Shown piece by piece: positions 6,845-14,278 of a stretch of DNA of 18,982 nucleotides. Each line of letters starts with the position of its first letter. Positions within the stretch are counted from its first letter, which is position 1. Origin of the DNA: an uncultured Mycoplasmatota bacterium (lineage in GTDB: Bacteria; Bacillota_I; Bacilli_A; RF39; UBA660); NCBI GenBank assembly GCA_946494345.1, contig CAMMBX010000011.1:1-18982 (forward strand), written 5' to 3'. A program made the translations under genes and the position numbers. The notes under the pieces are model-generated. The model had not been told where the DNA came from, searched no databases, and worked only from the letters and a program-made list of their open reading frames with translations.

Positions 6845-9025
6845 ATGAAGAAAATAGTTTTAAAAATAGGTGGAATGACTTGTAGTGCCTGTTCATCAGG
6901 TCTTGAAAAATATTTAAACAAACAAGAGGCAGTAAAAGAAGCGACAGTTAATCTAGTTTTATCTATCGCTACTGTTTACTATGAAAATATAACAGTTAAA
7001 GATATAGAAAGATATATTAAAGAAGCAGGCTTTACTAGTCTAGGAGAGTTTAAAGGAATAGAAGATAAAGTTACTAATAAAAATGATAAGATAAAATTAA
7101 TTCTCTTAGGATTATTAATTATCTTTATGATGTATATATCTATGGGAAATATGTTAAACCTACCAAGTATCCCTTATCTTAATCACAATTACCCTCTTAT
7201 TTTATCCACAACTATGTTGATAATTACTTTCGTATATTTAATTTATGGACTAGATATTATTAAAAGTGGTATAAAGAATTTACTCCATAAGATGCCTAAC
7301 ATGGATACCCTAGTAATGTTTAGTGTTATCTTTAGTTTTCTATATAGTCTTTACAATTATATAAATATATTAGAGGGAAATAACACTTTACTTCATAATC
7401 TATATTTTGAATCTACTTGTATGGTTATCTATTTTATTAAACTAGGTCGTGTTATTGAAGACTCTAGTAAAGATAAAACAAAAGATGCTATTAGAAAGTT
7501 AGTTCAAATAACTCCAAGTTATGCTATAGTTAAAAAGAATAATAAAGAGTTAAAAGTAACTATTGATGAAGTAGAAGTAGGAGATATCCTAATTTGTAAA
7601 GCAGGAGAGAAAATCGCTGTTGATGGTATTGTTACTAAAGGTAAGAGTTATGTTAATGAAAGCTTTATTACAGGAGAAAGTGCCCCTGTCCTAAAAGAAA
7701 AAGGTGCAACTGTTATCGCTGGTTCTATTAGTTATGATGGACTTATTGAATATAAAGCTAAAAGAATAGGAAGAGACTCTACCATCTCAGAAATAGTTAA
7801 ACTAGTAGTAGAATCTACTAATACCAAAACAAAAATCCAAAGAATTGCCGATAAAGTAAGTGGTATCTTTGTTCCTGTTATCTTAATCATAGCCTTTTTA
7901 ACATTTATTATTCAACTAATAATAGGTCTACCTTTAAATGAAGCACTAATTCATATGGTAACAATCTTAGTAGTCGCCTGTCCTTGTGCCTTAGGCCTTG
8001 CTGTTCCTCTTGTTGTAGTTGTAAGTAATGGAGTTTGTGCTAAGAAAGGTCTGTTCTTAAGAAATAGTGAAGTCTTAGAGAAAGCAAGAACTATTGATAC
8101 AGTTGTCTTTGATAAAACAGGAACCCTTACCTATGGTAATTTAAAAATATTTAAGACTTATAATTACTCTAACTATAAAGATAATGATTTAATTAATATT
8201 GTATCTAACATCGAAAAGAATTCCTCTCATCCTATCAGCACAGCCTTTAAAATTAAAAAGAAATTAGTTGTAACTGACTTTAAAACTATAAATGGTAAGG
8301 GAATAAAAGCAAGTGTTAATAATAAAGAATATTATCTAGGAAATAATACTCTATTAAAAGATTTAAAAATAAAAGATAGTCATGAAGAAGATTATAACAA
8401 TTTAATAAATAATGGTTGTAGCATTATCTATGTAATAGAAGAAGGTATTGTTATTGGTCTTATAGGTGTTAAAGATATAGTTAGAGATAATATAAAAGAT
8501 GTAATTAAGAAATTTAATGATAATAATATAGAAGTAATTATGTTAACAGGAGATAATGAAGTAACTGCAAAAATAATTGCAAAAGAACTTGGTATAACTA
8601 AAGTAATATCTAATGTCTTACCAAGTAAGAAAGCAAGTACTATTAAAGACTTAGTCTCTAAAGGTAAAAAAGTAATAATGGTAGGAGATGGTATAAATGA
8701 TGCTCCTGCCTTAGTAAACTCTACTATTGGTATAAGTGTTAATGATGGAACAGATGTTGCTATGGATTCAGCGGATGTTATTCTTATGAATAACGATATT
8801 TCTAATATTTTAGACTTAATTAAAATAAGTAAAAAAGCCTATCTCATCATTAAAGAGAACTTATTCTGGGCTTTCTTCTATAACTTACTTATGATACCAA
8901 TAGCAGCAGGTATATTAGAAAACTATGGAATAAGTATGAGTCCTATGTTTGCAAGTGTTGCCATGACTATAAGTAGTTTAACTGTAGTTATAAACTCCTT
9001 AAGACTTAGTAAGATGAATTTATAA
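6845..9025 (+). CDS. copA: Cu+-exporting P1B-type ATPase (CopA-like)
   Basis: The 726-residue pump has one N-terminal HMA domain with GGMTCSACS (Cys13, Cys16), eight predicted membrane helices, the TGES actuator motif, the ion-site CPC at 379-381 (ACPCALGLAVP), phosphorylated Asp423 in FDKTGTLT, SSHPIS and GDGINDAP. The helix-7 YN (FFYNLLMIPIAAG) and helix-8 MTISS (MxxSS) are the Cu+ determinants of P1B-1 pumps, so it should export Cu+ (perhaps Ag+) rather than Cd/Zn. It begins two bases after the CadA stop and ends before a clear terminator, so it is the last gene of the repressor-HMA-CadA-CopA operon. A copper pump under a CadC-type sensor is a less usual pairing. Confidence 0.94.
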   Translation: MKKIVLKIGGMTCSACSSGLEKYLNKQEAVKEATVNLVLSIATVYYENITVKDIERYIKEAGFTSLGEFKGIEDKVTNKNDKIKLILLGLLIIFMMYISMGNMLNLPSIPYLNHNYPLILSTTMLIITFVYLIYGLDIIKSGIKNLLHKMPNMDTLVMFSVIFSFLYSLYNYINILEGNNTLLHNLYFESTCMVIYFIKLGRVIEDSSKDKTKDAIRKLVQITPSYAIVKKNNKELKVTIDEVEVGDILICKAGEKIAVDGIVTKGKSYVNESFITGESAPVLKEKGATVIAGSISYDGLIEYKAKRIGRDSTISEIVKLVVESTNTKTKIQRIADKVSGIFVPVILIIAFLTFIIQLIIGLPLNEALIHMVTILVVACPCALGLAVPLVVVVSNGVCAKKGLFLRNSEVLEKARTIDTVVFDKTGTLTYGNLKIFKTYNYSNYKDNDLINIVSNIEKNSSHPISTAFKIKKKLVVTDFKTINGKGIKASVNNKEYYLGNNTLLKDLKIKDSHEEDYNNLINNGCSIIYVIEEGIVIGLIGVKDIVRDNIKDVIKKFNDNNIEVIMLTGDNEVTAKIIAKELGITKVISNVLPSKKASTIKDLVSKGKKVIMVGDGINDAPALVNSTIGISVNDGTDVAMDSADVILMNNDISNILDLIKISKKAYLIIKENLFWAFFYNLLMIPIAAGILENYGISMSPMFASVAMTISSLTVVINSLRLSKMNL

Positions 9026-9077
9026 GAGCACAAAAGTATTATATGGATAAATATATTAAAAAAGTAACAAGACTATA

Positions 9078-9102
9078 GGCGAATGATTTTTCTTCGCCTT
9101 TT
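9078..9102 (+). terminator. Intrinsic terminator of the metal-resistance operon
   Basis: GGCGAA (9078-9083) pairs perfectly with TTCGCC (9093-9098) around a 9-base loop and is followed by TTTT. It lies 52 bases after the copA stop. Confidence 0.85.
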
Positions 9103-9103
9103 A

Positions 9104-9145
9104 ATATACTTTTAAGTATATATGTGTTATAATAAAGCGTATAAT
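9104..9145 (+). promoter_or_regulatory. Promoter region and palindrome upstream of the sigma-factor gene
   Basis: An extended -10, TGTTATAAT (9125-9133), and a second TATAAT (9140-9145) lie ahead of the sigma gene. Neither has a good TTGACA -35. The place of the first -35 is occupied by a perfect palindrome, ATATACTT-TT-AAGTATAT (9104-9121), a candidate operator. The ribosome site GTGGGGG (9165-9171) is unusually G-rich for this genome and sets the start at 9179. Confidence 0.5.
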
Positions 9146-9178
9146 TTCTGATTATTAAATAAATGTGGGGGTATAATT

Positions 9179-10723
9179 ATGAATTTAAATAATATTGATA
9201 AAAATAAAACTATCGAAACTTCTCAATCAACAAAATCTTTCGACCATACTATAAAAGAACTAAAGAGTGAATATACTCAATTAGAAATACTACCAGCTAT
9301 GCTTGATTTAATAATAAAAAAAGTTATTATTACTAACTATAATGAACTAATTAATGATTTAAAAGAAAGTGATAAATCTATTATCATTGAAAAAATAAAA
9401 GATGAAATTAATAATTATCTAAAAGCACAATTGTCTAATGATCAAATACTAGAAATATTTGATAGATACTCCAAAAAAAATATTAAATATACAAAAAATT
9501 ATAAAACCAACTTGAGTGAATTTAAAAAAGTTTCAAAGTTTTTTATCACCCTAGATTACTTTCCTGATTTAGATTTATACATGACAATTATAAAACAAAA
9601 TAATAATATTAATAGTATATTACAAAGCATAATAACCAATAATTACGATTTAATAACAAGAGGAAATATAGACTTTGAATTTGATGATTGTATTTTAATT
9701 TCTTTTATTGAAACATACTGCCTAATTAATAATATTAAAATAAAGCAAAAAGAAAAGAAGAGTACTAATAATATTTCTAGTGATGATCCTTATTCAATGA
9801 GTGCTCTTGCTCAGTATTTAAGAGAAGTAAGTATATATCAAACTTTAACAAGAGAAGAAGAAATAGTATTATTAAATAGAATTAAAGCCAGAGATAAACA
9901 AGCTAAAAATATATTAGTTGAAAGAAACTTAAAACTTGTTGTAAGCATTGCTAAACAATATAGATATGTAAGTAATTGCTTAGAACTTCTTGATTTAATT
10001 CAAGAAGGAAATATTGGTTTAATTAAAGCTGCTGATAAATACGACCCTAATAAAGGAGCAAAATTCTCGACATATGCAACTTGGTGGATAAAACGAGAAA
10101 TAAATAATTGTATAAATAACACAAGTAGAAGTATAAGAATTCCTATATATGTAAATGAAAAGATAAAAGAGAATGTTGAAGCTAAGAAAAAATTACAAAC
10201 AGAGCTATACCGGGAACCAACATTACAAGAAATAAAAGAAAAATTAGGAATTACTTTAACAGAGGCAACAGAACTATATAATTTACAACTAAGAGTAGCA
10301 AGTCTCAACTATTTGATTGATAATGAAGACAATTATGAGTTTGGTGACTTTATAGAATCTCCTCTTAAAGGACCAGAAGAAGAGTCAATAGAAAAAATGC
10401 TTTCTAATGAAATTGAAAGTATAATAGATGAGTGTAATTTAAGTCCTAAAGAAAGATATATTTTAACACATAGATTTGGTCTTAATAATGAAGACATTTT
10501 AAAATTAGAAGAAATAGGTAAAAAAATTGGTTTAACAAGACAAAGAGTTAAAAAGATTGAAGATTCTTGTCTAGAAAAGCTTAGAAAGTATAGATATATT
10601 AAAGAGTATATAACTTATTTAGATAATCCAAAAGAAGCTTTGAGAAATCTTTCTTCATTAAGACAAAAATACTATAAATCACATAGTAAAAGTAAGGACA
10701 AAAGTAAAGTAAAGAAAAAATAA
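9179..10723 (+). CDS. Sigma-70 family RNA polymerase sigma factor (RpoD-type core) with a novel N-terminal extension
   Basis: The 514-residue protein directs RNA polymerase to promoters. Residues about 203-470 are a sigma-70 core: region 1.2 (DPYSMSALAQYLREV), region 2 with NLKLVVSIAKQY, LDLIQEGNIGLIKAADKYDP and FSTYATWWIKREI, region 3 (RSIRIPIYVNEKI... to LGIT), and region 4 with LSPKERYILTHRFGL and the HTH LEEIGKKIGLTRQRVKKIEDSCLEKLRKY. The two region 2.4 positions that contact the -12 base pair in E. coli RpoD (Q437, T440) are Arg306 and Asn309 here, so -10 preference may differ. Residues 1-200 form a helical, Asn/Lys-rich extension I do not recognise, unlike region 1.1. A basic tail (KSKDKSKVKKK) ends the protein. 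It is the last gene of the element, stopping three bases before the attR arm. Its regulon is unknown. Confidence 0.9.
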   Translation: MNLNNIDKNKTIETSQSTKSFDHTIKELKSEYTQLEILPAMLDLIIKKVIITNYNELINDLKESDKSIIIEKIKDEINNYLKAQLSNDQILEIFDRYSKKNIKYTKNYKTNLSEFKKVSKFFITLDYFPDLDLYMTIIKQNNNINSILQSIITNNYDLITRGNIDFEFDDCILISFIETYCLINNIKIKQKEKKSTNNISSDDPYSMSALAQYLREVSIYQTLTREEEIVLLNRIKARDKQAKNILVERNLKLVVSIAKQYRYVSNCLELLDLIQEGNIGLIKAADKYDPNKGAKFSTYATWWIKREINNCINNTSRSIRIPIYVNEKIKENVEAKKKLQTELYREPTLQEIKEKLGITLTEATELYNLQLRVASLNYLIDNEDNYEFGDFIESPLKGPEEESIEKMLSNEIESIIDECNLSPKERYILTHRFGLNNEDILKLEEIGKKIGLTRQRVKKIEDSCLEKLRKYRYIKEYITYLDNPKEALRNLSSLRQKYYKSHSKSKDKSKVKKK

Positions 10724-10725
10724 AA

Positions 10726-10770
10726 GTGTCTTAACAACACTCAACCAACTCTTTGTCTCATACCACCAGA
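10726..10770. other. attR: right junction of the integrated element
   Basis: The arm GTGTCTTAACAACA (10726-10739) is followed by CTCAAC, the core CAACT (10746-10750) and then chromosomal ATPase sequence (CTTTGTCTCATACC, antisense of GMRQR). Similarity of the ATPase to its family stops exactly at the core. The element supplies the final Gly codon and the TGA (10741-10743) that end the truncated ATPase. Confidence 0.85.
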
Positions 10771-11166
10771 TAGGCTCCTAGGAAATTTATATTTGAATTC
10801 ACCTAAACCATAAGTATCAAGAAGCTTTTTTACATAATCTTTGTCTTCTTTAGACACTTTACCTTTTAATTTAAGCCCTAAAAGACAATTATCTAAAATA
10901 TTAAGCCAAGGAAATAAACTATCTTTTTGAAGCATATAACCTAACTTTATATTATCTTTAGAAAACTTTATAGTTCCCCCTGACTTTTTCTCTAAATTAG
11001 CAAGTATTGACAAAAGAGTACTTTTACCACATCCACTTGGTCCTACAATTACAATGAATTCTCCTTTATTTACTTTTAAATTAATATCCTTAATCGCTTC
11101 TATTTCTCCACTTTTATCTTGATAATTTTTAGATAAATGTGTAATTTCTAATATATTATTCTTCAT
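10741..11166 (-). pseudogene. ABC importer ATPase, N-terminal part (interrupted gene, 5' fragment)
   Basis: The 141-residue fragment contains Walker A GPSGCGKS (42-49), the Q-loop Gln80 and the complete signature LSGGMRQRV (132-140). It then reads Gly-stop from element DNA. Walker B, the D-loop and the H-loop, needed for ATP hydrolysis, are missing; they lie at 694-1030. The start ATG overlaps the last codons of the lipoprotein gene by 11 bases, showing a binding protein-ATPase-permease operon. The MLQKDSLFPWLNI stretch is typical of NitT/TauT/SsuB-type ATPases. Without the C-terminal half the importer should be inactive unless the element excises. Confidence 0.92.
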
Positions 11167-12151
11167 ACATCAAGTCACTAAATGGAACTTTACTATCAAG
11201 CTCTTTAGCATTAATCATAATTTCTTGTAAGTGGTCAAATGATTCTTCGGTAAATTCTGTTGTAGCAGGCCAAGCATCAATAGATCTATAACGTTTCACA
11301 ACTTTAGTTAAATCATCAAGTGAAGTATCAGGAAATTGATCTATTATCGCTTCGGCAACTTTCTCATCCGAACTATTATGAACAAAGTCAAGACCTTTTT
11401 GTATTGCCTTTTCAAAATTCTTAATAAGTTCTTTATGATTATTTAGATAACTATCTCTTGCAAAGAAAGAAGTATAAGGAACAACTCCGCCTAGTTCACC
11501 TAAACTTGCTACGACATAACCATAACCTTCTTGTTCAAGTTGTAAAGCATTAGGTTCAAACAAAGCGACAAAGTCACCAGTTCCACCTATAAAGGCACTG
11601 CTCATCGCTGAAAATGCCACAGAAGTATCAATATCAACATCTTCTTTAGGGTCAATTCCTGCATCAGTTAAAGACCATTCTAGAGTCATCTCAGGCATCC
11701 CCCCAGCTCTACCACCAATTATAGTCTTACCAACTAAATCATCAAGTGTAAAATCTTTAATCTCTTCACGTGCTACTATAAATGATCCATCCTTTTGTGT
11801 TAATTGCGCAAATGTTTTAAGATAATCTTTCTCACCACCATTATATACATAAATAGTCGCTTCGCTTCCTGCAAAACCAACATCAGCATCTCCTGCAAGC
11901 ACCGCTGCACTTACTTTATCTGCACCACTGGCAAGAGTAAGTTCAATATCGATACCAGCATCTTCAAAATAACCTTCTTCTATCGCTACATACATAGGAG
12001 CATAGAAAATAGTATGAGCAACTTCAGCAAGTCTTACAGTTTCAAGCTCTTTCTCATCTTCTTTATCCTTCTTATTAAAGTTAAATAGTACTGCACAAGC
12101 TGCTAGAAAAATAACTAAAATAACAACGATATAAATAATTGTTTTTTTCAA
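11156..12151 (-). CDS. ABC importer substrate-binding lipoprotein (NMT1/THI5-like, NitT/TauT family)
   Basis: The 331-residue protein starts with a lipoprotein signal (positive KK, hydrophobic 5-18, lipobox FLAAC, lipidated Cys19), so it is anchored outside the membrane. An acidic/lysine linker leads to an NMT1/SsuA-like domain: VAHTIFYAPMYVAIEEGYFEDAGIDIE, then LAGDADVGFAGSEA, a Gly-rich GGRAGGMPEMTLEW and LFEPNALQLEQEGYGYV. Relatives bind thiamine precursors, sulfonates, nitrate or similar small molecules. The substrate here cannot be told. The start is TTG (12151), eight bases after a perfect AAAGGAGG, with no better ATG. It is first in the operon whose ATPase and permease genes are both broken, so the binding protein may now be orphaned. 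Confidence 0.88.
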   Translation of the reverse strand: MKKTIIYIVVILVIFLAACAVLFNFNKKDKEDEKELETVRLAEVAHTIFYAPMYVAIEEGYFEDAGIDIELTLASGADKVSAAVLAGDADVGFAGSEATIYVYNGGEKDYLKTFAQLTQKDGSFIVAREEIKDFTLDDLVGKTIIGGRAGGMPEMTLEWSLTDAGIDPKEDVDIDTSVAFSAMSSAFIGGTGDFVALFEPNALQLEQEGYGYVVASLGELGGVVPYTSFFARDSYLNNHKELIKNFEKAIQKGLDFVHNSSDEKVAEAIIDQFPDTSLDDLTKVVKRYRSIDAWPATTEFTEESFDHLQEIMINAKELDSKVPFSDLMYEE

Positions 12152-12178
12152 ACTAAAATCCTCCTTTCAGTTCAAAGT

Positions 12179-12228
12179 ATTATATGTAACTATTTGATAT
12201 TCGCTACTTATATTACGAGTTTTCGTAA
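12179..12228 (-). promoter_or_regulatory. Promoter -10 and palindrome upstream of the importer operon
   Basis: On the minus strand a -10 TATAAT (12184-12179) lies about 12 bases upstream of the AAAGGAGG ribosome site; no good -35 is seen. Further upstream, TTACGA-GTTT-TCGTAA (12213-12228) is a perfect 6-bp inverted repeat lying between this promoter and that of the divergent HTH gene. It is a plausible operator for that HTH protein, but this is inference. Confidence 0.4.
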
Positions 12229-12243
12229 ACTTAACTAAATCTC

Positions 12244-12271
12244 TTGTATTTATTTAAAAATTCTTTATAAT
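12244..12271 (+). promoter_or_regulatory. Promoter of the HTH gene
   Basis: A -35 TTGTAT (12244-12249) and a -10 TATAAT (12266-12271) are 16 bases apart. Transcription would begin near 12278, after an in-frame ATG at 12272, which is one reason to place the HTH protein start at 12293 behind TGGAGG. Confidence 0.65.
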
Positions 12272-12292
12272 ATGAGTAACTGGAGGTTTTAT

Positions 12293-12577
12293 ATGAATAT
12301 AAAAGTATTAAATGAACTTATGAAATTAAATGGTATAACTAGTTATTTTCATCTATCAAAAGAAACATCTATACCTTATACCACACTATTAGACTTGATA
12401 AGAGGAAAAGGGGAACGTCTTAGCAATATCAAAACAATTGCCGACTTTTTTGGAGTAAAAGTATCCTATTTAATAGAGGAAAGTAGAAGAATAATAACTA
12501 TTAATGAAAAAAATAATATAATTATAGAAAAAGAAACCGGCTATAACTCACTACTATCTAATTTACTTTCCAATTAA
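12293..12577 (+). CDS. Small XRE-like helix-turn-helix regulator
   Basis: The 94-residue protein has an XRE/Cro-type HTH over about 1-62: MNIKVLNELMKLNGIT, then YFHLSKETSIPYTTLLDLIRGKG (recognition helix) and LSNIKTIADFFGVKVSYLIEE. A short C-terminal strand region follows, without a recognisable ligand domain. The ATG at 12293 is preferred over the upstream in-frame ATG (12272) because TGGAGG precedes it and the earlier ATG lies on the promoter -10. It is divergent from the importer operon across a palindrome, suggesting local control, but it could equally be a stand-alone regulator. It ends 33 bases before ftsY. Confidence 0.75.
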   Translation: MNIKVLNELMKLNGITSYFHLSKETSIPYTTLLDLIRGKGERLSNIKTIADFFGVKVSYLIEESRRIITINEKNNIIIEKETGYNSLLSNLLSN

Positions 12578-12610
12578 AACTATGTTAAAATAAGATTGGA
12601 TGGTGATAAT

Positions 12611-13621
12611 ATGAGTTTTTTTAGTAAATTAAAAGATAAATTTATAAAAAAAGAAAATAAAGAAACTAAAGAAGAAAAAGAAAGTTTAGAAATCTATGAT
12701 AAAGGTCTTACCAAAAGTCGTAATACTTTCTCATCACGTCTTTTAGATCTAACTAATCGCTATAGTAAGATAAATGAAGAATATTTTGAGGAATTGGAAG
12801 AAATATTAATTATGGCTGATATTGGGGTTAATACTGTTATGAATTTTATGGATAAACTAAGAAAAAGAGTAAAGGCCGAAAAGATCACTGATCCTAATTA
12901 TTTAAAAGAAGTAATAGTAGATGAATTATTTATTATCTATGTAAGTGGGGAAGTACTATCAACTAACCTAAAAAGAAATCCTACTAATCCAACTGTCTAT
13001 CTATTTGTAGGAGTAAATGGTGTAGGCAAGACTACTACTATTGCCAAACTTGCTAGCAAAGAAAAAGAACAAAACAGAAAAGTATTATTAATAGCAGGTG
13101 ATACCTTTAGAGCAGGAGCGACTAAACAGTTAAAAGAATGGGCAGAACGGCTAGAAGTAGATTTCTATGGTAAACATGAAGGAATAGATCCTGCTAGTGT
13201 TATTTACGAAGGATTAGAATATGCTATCAATAATAATATAGATACTGTTTTAATAGATACTGCAGGGCGTCTTCAAAATAAGACTAACTTAATGATGGAA
13301 CTTGAAAAGATCAATAGAGTTATTAAAAAGATAATAAATAGAGCACCTGATGAAACCCTTCTTGTAATTGATGCTACAACAGGACAAAATGGTATATCTC
13401 AAGCGAAAGCTTTTAAAGAGATAACAGACCTTACAGGAATTATTTTAACTAAATTAGATGGTACAGCTAAAGGAGGAATAGTTCTAGCTATTAAAGAAGA
13501 GGTAAACTTACCTGTAAAATATATAGGACTAGGAGAAACAGCCAAAGACTTACAAGAGTTTGATATTGAAAAATATATTTATAGTCTATTCAAAGACTTT
13601 GTGGAGGAAGAAAATGAGTAA
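12611..13621 (+). CDS. ftsY: Signal recognition particle receptor FtsY
   Basis: FtsY is the membrane-associated GTPase that receives SRP-ribosome complexes and delivers nascent membrane proteins to SecYEG. The 336-residue protein has a short charged A region (1-40, Lys/Glu-rich), an N domain (about 40-120) and a G domain with G1 GVNGVGKTTT (134-143), the insertion-box segment DTFRAGATKQLKEWAE, G3 DTAGRLQNK, G4 TKLDGTAKGG and the closing GLGETAKDLQEFD. The start at 12611 (MSFFSKLKDKF) is chosen over a TTG five codons upstream, because the sequence around that TTG (GGATGGTG) works as the ribosome site. The downstream membrane-protein gene overlaps its last codons, and ylxM follows, so the three form an operon. 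Confidence 0.96.
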   Translation: MSFFSKLKDKFIKKENKETKEEKESLEIYDKGLTKSRNTFSSRLLDLTNRYSKINEEYFEELEEILIMADIGVNTVMNFMDKLRKRVKAEKITDPNYLKEVIVDELFIIYVSGEVLSTNLKRNPTNPTVYLFVGVNGVGKTTTIAKLASKEKEQNRKVLLIAGDTFRAGATKQLKEWAERLEVDFYGKHEGIDPASVIYEGLEYAINNNIDTVLIDTAGRLQNKTNLMMELEKINRVIKKIINRAPDETLLVIDATTGQNGISQAKAFKEITDLTGIILTKLDGTAKGGIVLAIKEEVNLPVKYIGLGETAKDLQEFDIEKYIYSLFKDFVEEENE

Positions 13622-13916
13622 AAGTGTAACAAGTCTAAATCCTAAAGCTAAAAACAGTAAAGAAAAAAGTTTTAGTTATTTAAAAGTATTAATAATATTA
13701 CAATTCATTTTAACTATTGGTTTAATTATCTTTGGTATTATAACTATATTTAAAATAGAACTTCTATACATCTTTGAACTGCTTTTAGGAATTACTCTTT
13801 TAATAATGGGTTTAAATAATTTTCTAATCTACAAAAGAAGAAATCTAACTATTCTCTATGTCATAATAGGACTAGGTTCCATTATCCTAGCCATATTAAA
13901 AATTATAGGATTATAA
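13614..13916 (+). CDS. Small three-helix membrane protein, function unknown
   Basis: The 100-residue product has a polar Lys/Ser-rich N-terminus (1-22) and three hydrophobic helices at about 23-46, 49-72 and 77-98, with KRRN in the second loop. I recognise no family. The ATG at 13614 overlaps the ftsY stop by eight bases and is preceded by GGAGGAAG inside ftsY, which decides it over an upstream in-frame ATG at 13560. Co-translation with ftsY and ylxM suggests a link to membrane-protein targeting, but only by position. Confidence 0.7.
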   Translation: MSKSVTSLNPKAKNSKEKSFSYLKVLIILQFILTIGLIIFGIITIFKIELLYIFELLLGITLLIMGLNNFLIYKRRNLTILYVIIGLGSIILAILKIIGL

Positions 13917-13917
13917 A

Positions 13918-14217
13918 ATGAAAGAATTAGTATATTATACAATGCTCTATGATATTTATGGGAGCCTTTTAACAGATAAGCAAAGATTATATTTTGAAGA
14001 ATATTATTTTAAAAATCTCTCTTTAAGTGAATTAGCAACAAGATATAAAATAAGTAGAAATGCTATTCATAAACAACTAAAAGAGACTATAAAAAGATTA
14101 GAAAATTATGAAGACAATTTAAAACTTGCTAAGAAGAATAAAATGTTAGAAGATATAATTACAAAAACAAGTGATGAAGAGTTAAAACGTAAATTACAAG
14201 AAGTAATTTCTCTATAA
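13918..14217 (+). CDS. ylxM: YlxM/p13-like HTH protein (UPF0122)
   Basis: The 99-residue protein matches the YlxM family: LLTDKQRLYFEEYYFKNLSLSELATRYKISRNAIHKQLKETIKRLE, a sigma-4-like HTH (about 18-60), followed by a charged helix. YlxM is encoded next to ftsY/ffh in many Bacillota and is thought to take part in the SRP pathway; in streptococci it binds Ffh-RNA complexes. It starts one base after the membrane-protein stop. The usual ffh neighbour does not follow; the next gene is an ATPase with its own promoter. Confidence 0.9.
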   Translation: MKELVYYTMLYDIYGSLLTDKQRLYFEEYYFKNLSLSELATRYKISRNAIHKQLKETIKRLENYEDNLKLAKKNKMLEDIITKTSDEELKRKLQEVISL

Positions 14218-14220
14218 CTC

Positions 14221-14249
14221 TTGTCACTTTTTTAAATTAACGATATAAT
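14221..14249 (+). promoter_or_regulatory. Promoter of the HerA-like ATPase gene
   Basis: A -35 TTGTCA (14221-14226) and -10 TATAAT (14244-14249) are separated by 17 bases and followed by the ribosome site AAAGGAGAG (14263-14271). This separates the ATPase from the ftsY-ylxM operon. Confidence 0.85.
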
Positions 14250-14278
14250 TTATCTAGATAATAAAGGAGAGTTGTTAT

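Larger units (their letters stand above)
1031..10750. mobile_element. Serine-recombinase integrative element (9.72 kb) carrying metal resistance, a sigma factor and a TsaC paralogue
   Basis: The boundaries come from the split ATPase gene. Its two halves join in frame when bases 1031-10750 are removed, leaving one copy of CAACT (1026-1030 and 10746-10750). The reconstituted circle junction (10726-10750 joined to 1031-1051) is 46 bp long. It has arms GTGTCTTAACAACA and TGTTATTAAGACAC and matches its own reverse complement at 19 of 23 positions per half, with the asymmetric dinucleotide AC (GT on the other strand) at the exact centre. That geometry is known for attP sites of large serine integrases, and such an enzyme is encoded inside. 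Cargo: truncated BRO protein, 39-aa ORF, recombinase, TsaC, CadC-type repressor, HMA protein, two P1B ATPases and a sigma factor. I see no relaxase, type IV secretion, replication or phage capsid genes, so autonomous transfer is not supported. Confidence 0.88.

Noticed and set aside
1031..10750. Interpretation as a DDE-type transposon with 14-bp terminal inverted repeats and a 5-bp target duplication
   Set aside because: The inverted arms are not at the ends but 6-7 bases inside the CAACT copies. The two ends form a centred palindrome when joined, and the only recombinase is a serine enzyme. The attP/attB explanation fits better.
12272..12292. Upstream ATG as start of the HTH protein
   Set aside because: It directly abuts the -10 box and would precede the transcription start; the ATG at 12293 has TGGAGG at proper distance.
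13560..13613. Upstream ATG as start of the three-helix protein
   Set aside because: It would overlap ftsY by 62 bases with no ribosome site; the ATG at 13614 follows GGAGGAAG.
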